From Granulicella sp. L46 (lineage in GTDB: Bacteria; Acidobacteriota; Terriglobia; Terriglobales; Acidobacteriaceae), in the NCBI RefSeq assembly GCF_009765785.1, contig NZ_LMUT01000007.1:131212-195211 (forward strand): a DNA stretch of 64,000 nt. The letters run 5' to 3'. The stretch's first letter is position 1, and each line of letters begins with the position of its first letter. Below, in pieces: positions 49,855 to 59,164 of this stretch. A program made the translations under genes and the position numbers. The notes beneath the pieces were generated by a model that saw only the letters and a list, made by a program, of their open reading frames with translations, did no database searches and was not told where the DNA came from.

Positions 49855-51555
49855 TCAAGCCAGCTTCAGCCCGATCGTCTGCGCCTCGGCATCCAGCCTC
49901 ACGATCTGGAAGCTGCGAATCTGCCCCACCGCAAGTGGCTCAGCCTTCTTCTTGGCCGTATCCGCCCCACCCTTCCACCGCGCGCTCAGCATCGAGCCAA
50001 GCTGCGACAGGTCCACCCCGCCACCACCTGCGCTCTCCTCCACCGCGGCGCTCTTCTCCACCAGGCACGTCGCCCGAATCCCCTCGCCCAACTCCACCAC
50101 CACCGACTCTCCCCCCTGTTCCACCACGCGCCCCGAAACCGTGTCGCCCACCTTGTGTTCCTCCAAATACTCGCCCAGTCCCGTCGGCACCAACTGCTTC
50201 ATGCTCAGCTTGATCTGCCGCTTCTCCGGATCGACCGCCACCACCTGCGCCTTCACGACTTCGCCCACCCGCAGCACATCCTGCGGATGATTAATCCGTC
50301 GGTCTGCGACGATCTCACTCACGTGCACCAGCCCCTCCACCCCCTCGGCCAACTCCACAAACGCCCCAAACTTCGTCAGCCGCGTGACCGGACCCTCCAC
50401 TTGCGACCCAACCGCAAACTTCTTCGACACATCGCTCCACGGATCACCCAGCGCCTGCTTCAGCCCCAGCGAAATCCGCTTCTCCGCTGGGCTCACCGCC
50501 AGCACCACCGCCTCCACCGAGTCGCCTTCCTTCAACGTGTCGCTAGGCTTCCGCACCTTCTTCACCCACGACATCTCCGACACGTGAATCAGCCCCTCGA
50601 TCCCCGGCTCAAGCTCCACGAACGCCCCAAAGTCCATCAGCCGCGTCACCGTCCCGGTAATCCGCTGGCCCACCGTATACGTCGCCGCAGCCCCGTCCCA
50701 GGGCTCCGGCTGCAACTGCTTCAGCCCCAGCGAAATCCGCTTCGTCTCCGGATCCACGCTAAGAATCTTCACCTGAATTTCTTCACCCACGCTCAGCAAA
50801 TCTTCCGCAGCCTTCACGCGGCTCCAAGCCATGTCGCTGATATGCAGCAGCCCATCCACGCCCCCAATATCGACGAACGCCCCATAAGCCGCAAAGCTCC
50901 GCACCGTCCCCGTCACCACCTCGCCCTCGCTCAGCCCAGCAACGCGCGCCCCCTGCACGGCAAATGCCTCTTCCTCCAGCACCGCCCGCCGATCCACGAC
51001 CACGTCTTCTTCTTCCGTATCCAGCTTCGTAATCCGGCAGGTAATCTGCTGCCCCACCAGCTTCTCCATCTCTCCCGCCTCACGCGCGCCACTCCGCGAA
51101 GCCGGCATGAACGCCCGCACGCCCACGTCCACCGACAACCCACCCTTCACCACAGCCGTAACCGTTCCCACCACGGCAGTCTTGTTCTTGAAAGCCTCTT
51201 CCAGCGATCCCCAATCCGTAGCCTGCGCCACCCGCAGCAGCGACAGCTCGTAGTACCGCTCAACATTTCGCCCCTTCACCGACACGGAAAACTTCGCACC
51301 CACCTCCACGCCCTCGGCATCATTCGCAAACGCCGTGCGCGGCAAAATCCCCTCAGTCTTATACCCAATATCCAAATACACCGACTCAGCATCGAGCGAC
51401 ACCACGGTCCCCTCAAGCTGCTTCCCATCGCCCTCCGCCTTATGCGTATGGCTATGCTCAAACTCGGCCAGCATCTCGGAGAACGATTCGGTCGATTCTT
51501 CAGCAGGACTTTCAACATCGTGGAGGGGCGTAGCGATCTTTTCGTCAGGCATCAT
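49855..51555 (-). CDS. rpsA: S1 RNA-binding domain protein, probable ribosomal protein bS1
   Basis: The 566-residue protein has six S1 repeats, starting near residues 45 (LEGTVVSLDAESVYLDIG), 125 (VVGTVTAVVKGGLSVDVG), 215 (VVTGTVRSFAAYGAFVDIG), 300 (ITGTVTRLMDFGAFVELE), 385 (VEGPVTRLTKFGAFVELA) and 475 (VSGRVVEQGGESVVVELG). Three central repeats carry the full RISLGLKQ ending. Length and domain number fit bS1, which helps mRNA bind the 30S subunit. An acidic N-terminal stretch of ~40 residues is extra. The last repeat is interrupted by a Gly/Lys-rich insert (~515-545), so an S1-like paralogue cannot be excluded. Confidence 0.75.
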   Translation of the reverse strand: MMPDEKIATPLHDVESPAEESTESFSEMLAEFEHSHTHKAEGDGKQLEGTVVSLDAESVYLDIGYKTEGILPRTAFANDAEGVEVGAKFSVSVKGRNVERYYELSLLRVAQATDWGSLEEAFKNKTAVVGTVTAVVKGGLSVDVGVRAFMPASRSGAREAGEMEKLVGQQITCRITKLDTEEEDVVVDRRAVLEEEAFAVQGARVAGLSEGEVVTGTVRSFAAYGAFVDIGGVDGLLHISDMAWSRVKAAEDLLSVGEEIQVKILSVDPETKRISLGLKQLQPEPWDGAAATYTVGQRITGTVTRLMDFGAFVELEPGIEGLIHVSEMSWVKKVRKPSDTLKEGDSVEAVVLAVSPAEKRISLGLKQALGDPWSDVSKKFAVGSQVEGPVTRLTKFGAFVELAEGVEGLVHVSEIVADRRINHPQDVLRVGEVVKAQVVAVDPEKRQIKLSMKQLVPTGLGEYLEEHKVGDTVSGRVVEQGGESVVVELGEGIRATCLVEKSAAVEESAGGGGVDLSQLGSMLSARWKGGADTAKKKAEPLAVGQIRSFQIVRLDAEAQTIGLKLA

Positions 51556-51590
51556 GTCTGCTTTTTATTCTCGCACCCTAAACAAGGCCC

Positions 51591-51648
51591 GTCATCTCGA
51601 CCGAAACCGCGCGCTTTTGCGCGGCGCAGCGGAGAGACCCCTGTATTT
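51591..51648. repeat. dispersed GTCATCTCGACCG element
   Basis: The stretch begins GTCATCTCGACCGAAACC and ends GGAGAGACCCCTGTATT, with GCGCGC...GCGCG pairing inside. Related elements lie at 55763-55800, 55937-55960, 55986-56040 and 61272-61317. They share a GTCAT(C/T)C head and a CCCTG or CCTGC tail. Confidence 0.65.
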
Positions 51649-51723
51649 TGAGCCTTTGCCTTTGCTTTTCTTTCTGTCATTCCCTCTGGGAATCTGCTTC
51701 TGCTTTTGCCCTTCCTAAGTTAC

Positions 51724-54700
51724 CTACTCCCCGGCAACACTCAAATCGGCAATCTCAGGCTCCCGCCGTGTCTTCAAGTCCCCAGTCCGCAGCACATCCA
51801 AAAACCGATGCACCTCATACCCGGCAACCTTCGCCGCATACACCAGGTTCGCCGCAATCGCCGTAACATCCTGCGCGGCCTTAGTCTGCACCGCGGAACC
51901 CTCCGCAATCGCAATCAGGTCCGGCAGCTTCAGCCAGCACACAAACGACTCAAAGCCCTCCTGCGTAAAGTACTCCGGCTCATCCACCCCTCCATGAATC
52001 CCGGTCAGCCAGCGCACATCCGCATCGTTCCAGAACTCCGCCGACCGCACCGCAGCCGGGCACGACCCAAACTGATTCATCAGCAGCAGCGCCCGCACCT
52101 GTGCCGCCGCTCGCCACGCCTGCTCGCCGTGCACACCCACGGCAGAGAACACCTCAGCCAGCGCATGCCGCAGCCGCAGCCCGTCGTACAGTGCCAGCGC
52201 GGCCGCCGGAGTCGGCAACTCACGCAGCGCAATCCACGCCATCACGGGAGCCCACGTCTGCGCCGCGGGAATCCGCACATCGTTGCTCGGCAGCACAAAC
52301 CGCGCCGCCGCCTGCAGTGCTTCCGGATACTTCAGCACGATCCACGGCAGCCGCACCGCCGCCGCACTCATCACCGCCGCGCGATCCTCCGCCCCCTCTG
52401 CCGCCTCGCCCTTCGCACCGCCAGCGCCATCCTTCTCCGCAACCTTGGCAGCCTTCTTGCCGACCACGTCCGCAACGTCATCGCCCTTCGTCGAAGCCGA
52501 GATCCAGGCCGTCGCATCCGCAGCGTCCAGTTGCGTTCCGCCCAACTGCGCCAGGTACAACGCAGTCTCCGCGAACCGATGCACGCTAGCCACAAACTCA
52601 CTCAATCCATCCTCGAACACCGAGTCTTCCGCCGGCACCACAGGCTTCGCGACCAACTCCTTCGCCGCCCCCGCCTGCGCCCGTTTCCCGGCCTTCGCCT
52701 CAACCTCCAGCTCCCGTGTAAGCGACACATACGCCGCCTTCACAAACATCTGGATCGTCTCTTCGCTGATCGTCCGGTGCAGCACATCCACCAACGGCTG
52801 CAGCCGTAGCTGCGACAGCGCCTCATCCACGCTATACACGCCCGACCCATGCAGCGCATCGCACAGCCGGTCCCACGGATAAGCCTCACTAGGTCTCAAC
52901 TCGCGCCAATCCAGCAGCACCAAATGCTGATACCCGCGCAGATCCACGGTCAGCCCATGATCGCGAAAATCCCGCGCCCGTCGCAGATACTCCAGCCCCT
53001 GCGCCGTATCGCGATAAGCCAGAATCGCATCGTCCTCCCAAGGCAGCCGCAGCCCCTCATACAAACTCTTCTGCCGCAGCGCCCCACTCTGCTTCTCTAA
53101 ATATCCCACCGACATCTTGATCGTCCCATGCGTCGATCCATACCGATTGTTATAGAGAATCAGCCCCCTCTGATCCCCGCACATATTCGAGTACGCAAAC
53201 ACGTTCTCATCCACATCACCGCCATCGGTCCAGAAGTCATACATCACAAAGTCAGTGCTCTCCGCGAACAGTCGCCGATTCTTCAGCAGCGGCGCAATCA
53301 ACTGCATATGCCGCGCAATCAGCCCCTCATTCGGCGTCTCATCCAGCCGAGCCTGCTTGAAGTCCATCCCATACCGCTCGGTATATCCCTCAATCTGTCC
53401 ATGCCCAAACATCGGCAGCCCCGGCAGCGTAGCAAGCAGCACCGACACGCCAAAATACTTATCGCCCCACCCAAACTGATCAATCGCCGTCCGCTCATCC
53501 GGATTGCTCATGAAGTTCACGTACCGCTTCAAAATATCCGGATCGAACTCCACCGTCTTCTTCAAATACGAACGATACTTCGCATTCTCCTCATCGCGCA
53601 GCATGTTCATGAACGCGGAGTTGTACACGCGATGCATTCCCAGCGTCCGCACGAAGTACCCCTCCAGCAACCAGAAAGCCTCGGCCAGCAGCAGCGTTCC
53701 CGGAACCTCCACCGCCACGCGATCCACCACCTCGCGCCAGAACTCATGCGGCATCAGCGCATCGAACGCCTCCTGCGACATCGCATTCTCAGCCCGCGAT
53801 GGAATCGATCCCCCCGCACCCGGCAGCGGAAACCAAAGCCTCTGCACATGCCGCTTTGCCAGCACCATGGCCGCGTCAAATCGAATAATCGGAAACCGCC
53901 GCGCCACATTCAAAATCACCTGGATCACATGCTCGCGCACATAATCCTTCGAGTAATCCAACTGCGCCGTATCATTCCACGCAAACGTAGTCCCATCATT
54001 CCCGTGATACATATACCGCGTAGCCCCATCGCGATAATGCCTCAACCGAAACACCACCGCCGCATCCGTCTGATCGTAGTAGTGATCCTCAATCTTGATC
54101 TCCACGCGGCTATCCGTAGAAAGATCCGGCCCCTCAAAGCTATAAGCAGGGAACGGGCTCTCCCACCGATAGATAAACCAATCGGGACTCTCAATCACCC
54201 AATCCGAATCGATCCCCATATGATTCGGCACCATATCGCTAGCCAGCCTCAACCCCGCCATAGCCGCGCGATACTTCAAATTCTCGTAAGCCTGTTCGCC
54301 GCCCAGATCTTCCGCAATCGAATAATCCTTCAGCGAATAAGCCGAAGCCACCGCCTCGCGATTTCCCCTCAACCGTTTAATCGTCTTTGACGCGCGACTC
54401 CGCTCCCACAACCCAATCAGCCACAGCCCGGTAATCCCGCGATCCGCCAACAGCCGAAGCTCTTCATCCGGAATCTGATCCAGCCGATGAATATGCCGCA
54501 GATATTTCTTCGACAACTGCTCCAGCCAAACATACGTACTCTTCGCCATCAGCACGACGGTTGGCATCCAGGCTTGGTCCGCGCTGAACGCCTCATACTC
54601 CGTCAGCGGAGCCTGGTACCCCGCCGGATACCGCAGCCGCCGCACCCCATCCGGCCCAGTCACATACTCCGAATCGAACCCAATGTACTCATCCCCAACG

Positions 54701-55536
54701 AACCCCTCACCCCCGCGATACTCTCCATGCCGATGCCAGTCCGGCCCGGGCGGATGAAACCTCATCCACACCGCCAGCTCCTCCTCGCGCAGCACGTCGA
54801 TCGCGAGCAGCACCTTCTTCAAATCCTCGCCAAGAAACTCCGACCACTTCTCGCTAATAAAATCCAGTTGCCCCGTCAGCGAATCCGGCGAAGCCAGCAT
54901 CGGAGCCCGCAGCGCATCCAGCAACGTCCCTAGGCTCTTATCAATCTTCGGCCGCGTCGCAAAAAAATCCGGCAGCCCCGTCGTCGCGCCCGTATACGCC
55001 GTCTGCTGCTTCAGAAGCTTGTCATCGAACAGCCGCTTGAACGGCGCAAACGCCGGATTACTATTCGCAATCCAAAGCAGCAGCATCTCCTCAAACGCAA
55101 TCTCGCGATTCGGCTGCCCAACCGTCGTCCCCTTCAGCCACTCCGCCGCCGTCATCTCCCCGCGATACACATCGACAGTAGGGAACTGCTCCACGAATCG
55201 CAGCAGCAGCCGCTCACTCTCCGCCGGCGTCACCTGCGCACCCAGCCACTTCACCGCAGCCGACATCACCGCCGGGTCCTGCTCCCTGCGATATCGCGCC
55301 ACCAGCGCATGGCTCAACTCATCAATCATCCCCATCGCAAACAGCGCGCCGGCATTCACCTGCCCCGCAACCTTCTGCTCCTGAGTCTCCCCCTCAGCCC
55401 CCGGCAACTCATTCAAATCCTGAGCAAGCTTCCGCGCAGCAGCAACATTCGCAAAGACAACATTCCCCGTGAAGCTAAACAAAACATCCTTCAAGTCCAG
55501 CCGTTCGCGGATCGATCGTGAGATGTGAAATTCCAT
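51724..55536 (-). CDS. large GH13 (alpha-amylase family) glycoside hydrolase or transferase
   Basis: The 1270-residue protein has a (beta/alpha)8 GH13 core in the middle: GITGLWLIGLWERS, SYSLKDYSIAEDLGG-like barrel entry, LASDMVPNHMGID, the nucleophile strand IIRFDAAMVLAKRH, the acid/base strand LLLAEAFWLLEGYF and NPDERTAID as third acid. The first ~380 residues are a helical extension and the last ~450 are helical and charged, both outside the usual family. It has no signal peptide, so it probably acts on cytosolic alpha-glucans. Trehalose or maltooligosaccharide metabolism is possible, but the exact substrate cannot be told. The upstream region holds tandem repeats. Confidence 0.8.
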   Translation of the reverse strand: MEFHISRSIRERLDLKDVLFSFTGNVVFANVAAARKLAQDLNELPGAEGETQEQKVAGQVNAGALFAMGMIDELSHALVARYRREQDPAVMSAAVKWLGAQVTPAESERLLLRFVEQFPTVDVYRGEMTAAEWLKGTTVGQPNREIAFEEMLLLWIANSNPAFAPFKRLFDDKLLKQQTAYTGATTGLPDFFATRPKIDKSLGTLLDALRAPMLASPDSLTGQLDFISEKWSEFLGEDLKKVLLAIDVLREEELAVWMRFHPPGPDWHRHGEYRGGEGFVGDEYIGFDSEYVTGPDGVRRLRYPAGYQAPLTEYEAFSADQAWMPTVVLMAKSTYVWLEQLSKKYLRHIHRLDQIPDEELRLLADRGITGLWLIGLWERSRASKTIKRLRGNREAVASAYSLKDYSIAEDLGGEQAYENLKYRAAMAGLRLASDMVPNHMGIDSDWVIESPDWFIYRWESPFPAYSFEGPDLSTDSRVEIKIEDHYYDQTDAAVVFRLRHYRDGATRYMYHGNDGTTFAWNDTAQLDYSKDYVREHVIQVILNVARRFPIIRFDAAMVLAKRHVQRLWFPLPGAGGSIPSRAENAMSQEAFDALMPHEFWREVVDRVAVEVPGTLLLAEAFWLLEGYFVRTLGMHRVYNSAFMNMLRDEENAKYRSYLKKTVEFDPDILKRYVNFMSNPDERTAIDQFGWGDKYFGVSVLLATLPGLPMFGHGQIEGYTERYGMDFKQARLDETPNEGLIARHMQLIAPLLKNRRLFAESTDFVMYDFWTDGGDVDENVFAYSNMCGDQRGLILYNNRYGSTHGTIKMSVGYLEKQSGALRQKSLYEGLRLPWEDDAILAYRDTAQGLEYLRRARDFRDHGLTVDLRGYQHLVLLDWRELRPSEAYPWDRLCDALHGSGVYSVDEALSQLRLQPLVDVLHRTISEETIQMFVKAAYVSLTRELEVEAKAGKRAQAGAAKELVAKPVVPAEDSVFEDGLSEFVASVHRFAETALYLAQLGGTQLDAADATAWISASTKGDDVADVVGKKAAKVAEKDGAGGAKGEAAEGAEDRAAVMSAAAVRLPWIVLKYPEALQAAARFVLPSNDVRIPAAQTWAPVMAWIALRELPTPAAALALYDGLRLRHALAEVFSAVGVHGEQAWRAAAQVRALLLMNQFGSCPAAVRSAEFWNDADVRWLTGIHGGVDEPEYFTQEGFESFVCWLKLPDLIAIAEGSAVQTKAAQDVTAIAANLVYAAKVAGYEVHRFLDVLRTGDLKTRREPEIADLSVAGE

Positions 55537-55665
55537 GCGTATCTAATACTTTCCGGCGCAACTTCGCCTGCGACTAACTATAGTGCCTTCCCGTAAGATG
55601 CAGCATCCAGCAAATTCAACATTTCACGGTCAATCGCGCCAAAACTGTACAATCGCGATGGCCGT

Positions 55666-55760
55666 TGCTCTAGCCATTGTCGTTGCCGTTGCTCTAGCCA
55701 TTGCCGTTGCTCTAGCCGTTGCCGTTGCCGTTGCTCTTGGTCTTGCCGTTGCCTGTTTTA
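55666..55760. repeat. degenerate GTTGC(T/C)CT repeat
   Basis: Imperfect copies of CCGTTGCTCTAG and CCATTGCCGTTG alternate at mostly 6- and 12-base steps. This looks like an older, decayed version of the regular array at 55805. Confidence 0.75.
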
Positions 55761-55804
55761 CGCCGTCATCCTGGAGCGAAGCGAAGGATCCCTGTATTTG
55801 CCTC

Positions 55805-55924
55805 TGCCGTTGCTCTTGCCGTTGCTCTTGCCGTTGCTCTTGCCGTTGCTCTTGCCGTTGCTCTTGCCGTTGCTCTTGCCGTTGCTCTTGCCGTTGCTCT
55901 TGCCGTTGCGCTTGCCGTTGCTCT
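55805..55924. repeat. ten tandem copies of a 12-bp unit
   Basis: The unit TGCCGTTGCTCT is repeated ten times without gaps; only the ninth copy differs (GCGCT). Such arrays change length by slippage and could alter spacing of the two divergent promoters. Confidence 0.92.
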
Positions 55925-55985
55925 TGCTTTTCTGGTTGTCATCCCGCAGGGATCTGCTTCTGCCTTTGCCTTTGCTTTTCTGGCT

Positions 55986-56040
55986 GTCATTCCGAGCGCA
56001 GCGAGGAACCTGCTTCTCGCTCGCGCAGCGAGCGCCCGTT
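55986..56040. repeat. dispersed GTCATTCCGAGCG element
   Basis: It begins GTCATTCCGAGCGCAGCGAG and continues with GCTCGCGCAGCGAGC, which folds back on itself. It belongs to the same loose family as the elements at 51591 and 61272. Confidence 0.6.
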
Positions 56041-56104
56041 CCTAGCTAGAAGCTAAAAGCCAGTTTCTCTTCACCTGAACTATCCGCTCGCCGCAGGAGG
56101 AAAC

Positions 56105-58930
56105 GTGGCTTACCTGATCGACTCGAAGCAAACCAAACCCGCCTGGCGCAACCGCATCCTCATCCTCTCCGCCCTCATCCTCCTCGCCCTCTTCTTCAGC
56201 GCCACCACCATCCTTTCCTACTGGGTCGACCTCCAGTGGTTTGGCTCGCTAGGCTTCGGCAGCGTCTTCTGGAAGATGCTCCTCCTCCAGGCCGGCGTCT
56301 TCCTCGTCATCGCCGCCCTCACCTTCGCAATACTCTTCACCGCCTTCACCGTTCTCCGCCGCGCGCATGCTAACGACCTCCCGCGAGCCCAGGCCCTCGT
56401 CATCTCCGGCCAAACCTTCAACCTCAACGTCGAGCCCGTCCTCCGCATCCTCTCCCTCGTAGTCTCCGTCGTCATCGCCCTCATCTCCGGCGCCTCCATC
56501 ATGTCCGACTGGCCCCAGCTAGCCCTCTTCTGGTACGCCCCCCACGCAACGGGTCCAGTCGCCGACCCCATCTTCGCCAAGCCCCTGAACTTTTACCTCT
56601 TCACCCTCCCCGCCTGGAACCTCCTCAACGACTGGCTCCTAACCCTGGCCCTCGCCATCTGCGCCGCCGCCGCCGTCTACTTCGTCATCACCAGCAGCAC
56701 CCGCGCACTCGACAAGCGCACCACCGGCGTCCTCGGATCCTCACCCTGGCGCGGCCTCTCCATCGCCATCTCCTTCCTCCTCCTCGTAGTAGCCAGCATG
56801 GTCTACGTCAGCCGCTACGAGCTACTCCTCGACCACCACACCATCTTCGACGGCCTCAACTACACCGACGCCCACATCACCATCGGCGGCCTCCTCGTAG
56901 TCACCTTAGCCTTGATCGCCAGCGCCATCATCGCCGCCATCAACGCCCTCCGCATCCCGCGCGGCCGCCTAATCGCCGCCTCCATCGCGCCTGCAGCCAT
57001 CTGCTACGTGGCGCTAGGCCTCATCGGCTGGTACGTCTCTAACTTCATCGTGAAACCAAACGAGCTAGTCCGCGAAGGCCCCTACATCACCAACAACATC
57101 CAGGCCACCCGCCAGGCCTACGGCCTGGACCGCTTCCACCAACAAGAATTCCCCGCCGAAACCACCATCGAGTCAGCCGACGCCGCCAACAATCAGCCCA
57201 CCCTCCAGAACATCCGCCTATGGGATTGGCACGCCCTCCAGGACACCCTCCGCCAGGTCCAGGAAATCCGCACCTACTACGATTTCCCTGACATCGATAT
57301 CGACCGCTACAACCTCAACGGAACCACCCGCCAGGTCATGCTGGCCGCCCGCGAGCTCAACATCGACAAGCTCCCCATCAGCAGCCGCAACTGGATCAAC
57401 GAGCGCCTCACCTACACCCACGGCTACGGCGTCACCATGAATCCCGTCAACGGCTTCACCACCGAAGGCCTCCCGCTCTTCCTGCTAAGCAACATGCCCG
57501 TCCAAAGCACCAGCCCCAACCTCACCGTCACCCGCCCCGAGATCTACTTCGGCGAGCTCACCAACTCCGACGTCTACGTCAACACCCACCAACAAGAATT
57601 CGACTACCCCCAAGGCCAGGGCAACAACTTCACCTCCTACCAGGGCACAGGCGGCATCCGTCTCGGCGGCTTCCTCCGCCGCATCCTCCTCGCCTTCGAT
57701 CGCGGCGACATCGGCAAGCTCCCCTTCTCGGACGACGTCACCCCCGACAGCCGCCTCCTCATGCGCCGCAACATCCGTGACCGCGTAGCAGCCCTGGCCC
57801 CCTTCCTAACCTTCGACCACGACCCCTACCTGGTCGTCGGCGACAACGGCCGCCTCTCCTGGATCCTCGACGCCTACACCACCTCCGACACCTACCCCTA
57901 CTCCACCCACTACAACCTCGGCGACAACCCCGTAAACTACATCCGCAACAGCGTCAAAGTCGTCGTCGACGCCTACAACGGCGCCGCCACCTTCTACGTC
58001 TTCGACCCCTCCGACCCCATCCTCACGGCCTACCGCGGCATCTTCCCCAGCCTCTTCCAGGACGCCGCCACCATGCCCGCCGACCTCCGCCGCCACGTCC
58101 GCTATCCCGAAGACATCTTCACCCTCCAATCCGAAGTCTACGGCCTCTACCACATGACCAACCCCGAGGTCTTCTTCAACCGCGAAGACCTCTGGACCGT
58201 AGCCACCGAGAACGGCACCGACGCCGACGGCCAGCAAGCCGTCATGCCCATGAAGCCCAACTACGTCCTCATGAAGCTCCCCAGCGGAGCCAAAGAGGAG
58301 TTCGTCGAAATCCTCCCCTTCACCCCCGCCAACCGCAACAACCTCATCGGCTGGATCGCCGGCCGCTGCGATGGCGACGACTACGGCAACGCAGTTGTCT
58401 ACGACTTCCCGAAGACCCGCCTCGTCGACGGTCCGCAACAGATCGAAGCCCGCATCGATCAGAACGCCCAGCTCTCCGGCCAGCTCACTCTCTGGAACCA
58501 GCAAGGCTCGCACGTCCTCCGCGGCAGCCTCCTCGTCATCCCCACCGGCAAGGCCCTCCTCTACGCCGAGCCCATCTATCTCCAGGCCCAGCAATCCCCC
58601 ATGCCCGAGCTCCGCCTGGTCGTCCTCGCTCTCCAGGACAAGCTAGCCTACGGACCCACCTTCCAGTCCGCCCTCACCTCTCTCTTCGGCGGCGAGCTCT
58701 CCTCCCTCACCGCCTCCGAAGCTCCCCAGCCAGCCGCCCCCTCCCCCAACTCACCCAACACTCCCCAACCCACTCAACCAGCCGCCACCACCCAATCCCT
58801 CATCGCCGAAGCCAGCCGTGACTTCGCCGACTACCAGCGCCTGACCGCCGCTGGCAAACTAGCCGAAGCCGGCCAGAAGCTCGACGCCCTCAAACACACC
58901 CTCGACCAGCTAAACGCTCACTCGAAGTAA
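56105..58930 (+). CDS. UPF0182 family large membrane protein
   Basis: The 941-residue protein has a GTG start preceded by AGGAGG. The first ~310 residues hold seven predicted membrane helices (ILILSALILLALFFSATTI, VFLVIAALTFAILFTAF, ILSLVVSVVIALISG, WLLTLALAICAAAAVYFVI and others). A large outer domain with the COG1615 features follows (RDRVAALAPFLTFDHDPYLVV, NYIRNSVKVVVDAYNG, YPEDIFTLQSEVYGLYHM). A Pro/Ala/Ser linker (~875-895) and a short helix end the protein. The family's function is unknown. It is divergent from the GH13 gene. Confidence 0.92.
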   Translation: MAYLIDSKQTKPAWRNRILILSALILLALFFSATTILSYWVDLQWFGSLGFGSVFWKMLLLQAGVFLVIAALTFAILFTAFTVLRRAHANDLPRAQALVISGQTFNLNVEPVLRILSLVVSVVIALISGASIMSDWPQLALFWYAPHATGPVADPIFAKPLNFYLFTLPAWNLLNDWLLTLALAICAAAAVYFVITSSTRALDKRTTGVLGSSPWRGLSIAISFLLLVVASMVYVSRYELLLDHHTIFDGLNYTDAHITIGGLLVVTLALIASAIIAAINALRIPRGRLIAASIAPAAICYVALGLIGWYVSNFIVKPNELVREGPYITNNIQATRQAYGLDRFHQQEFPAETTIESADAANNQPTLQNIRLWDWHALQDTLRQVQEIRTYYDFPDIDIDRYNLNGTTRQVMLAARELNIDKLPISSRNWINERLTYTHGYGVTMNPVNGFTTEGLPLFLLSNMPVQSTSPNLTVTRPEIYFGELTNSDVYVNTHQQEFDYPQGQGNNFTSYQGTGGIRLGGFLRRILLAFDRGDIGKLPFSDDVTPDSRLLMRRNIRDRVAALAPFLTFDHDPYLVVGDNGRLSWILDAYTTSDTYPYSTHYNLGDNPVNYIRNSVKVVVDAYNGAATFYVFDPSDPILTAYRGIFPSLFQDAATMPADLRRHVRYPEDIFTLQSEVYGLYHMTNPEVFFNREDLWTVATENGTDADGQQAVMPMKPNYVLMKLPSGAKEEFVEILPFTPANRNNLIGWIAGRCDGDDYGNAVVYDFPKTRLVDGPQQIEARIDQNAQLSGQLTLWNQQGSHVLRGSLLVIPTGKALLYAEPIYLQAQQSPMPELRLVVLALQDKLAYGPTFQSALTSLFGGELSSLTASEAPQPAAPSPNSPNTPQPTQPAATTQSLIAEASRDFADYQRLTAAGKLAEAGQKLDALKHTLDQLNAHSK

Positions 58931-59164
58931 CGATAATCGCCGCACCTGCGCCATATGACCCATCTATCTAGCCGATAGGTACCCGACACCCGAAATACGC
59001 TCGAAATGCGTCCCGAAACCAGGCTAAAGCAGTCGATTTGGGACCCGAAACCCACCTAAGTCGCGCTTTATACGCCCGTTTTACGTGTTCGCGGTTCCTA
59101 TTGAACAGTAACGCCCTGCGACCAAGGATAAAATGAGCCGTCAGACCTGACGCGGTGAACTTCA

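Larger units (their letters stand above)
55537..56104. other. divergent intergenic region made largely of simple repeats
   Basis: This 568-base gap between the divergent GH13 and UPF0182 genes must hold both promoters. The two flanks (55537-55660 and 56050-56104) are unique sequence; the middle is GTTGC-based simple repeat and two dispersed elements. Frames through it give Ala-Val-Ala-Leu or Cys-Arg runs, which I do not regard as proteins. Confidence 0.75.

Noticed and set aside
50155-51651. 498-codon plus-strand frame opposite the S1 gene
   Set aside because: Antisense His/Arg-rich frame; the S1 repeats on the minus strand are clear.
53128-54390. 420-codon plus-strand frame opposite the GH13 gene
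   Set aside because: Same antisense composition; the GH13 catalytic strands lie on the minus strand.
55583-56056. Open frames of 74-157 codons in the GTTGC repeat
   Set aside because: They encode only Ala-Val-Ala-Leu, Cys-Arg or Leu-Pro runs produced by the 12-bp unit on both strands; no ribosome binding site or non-repeat domain.
58931-59164. tRNA or small RNA gene in the gap before the PAS kinase
   Set aside because: No T-loop or acceptor stem pairing found; only short CCCGAAA(A/C)C words recur.
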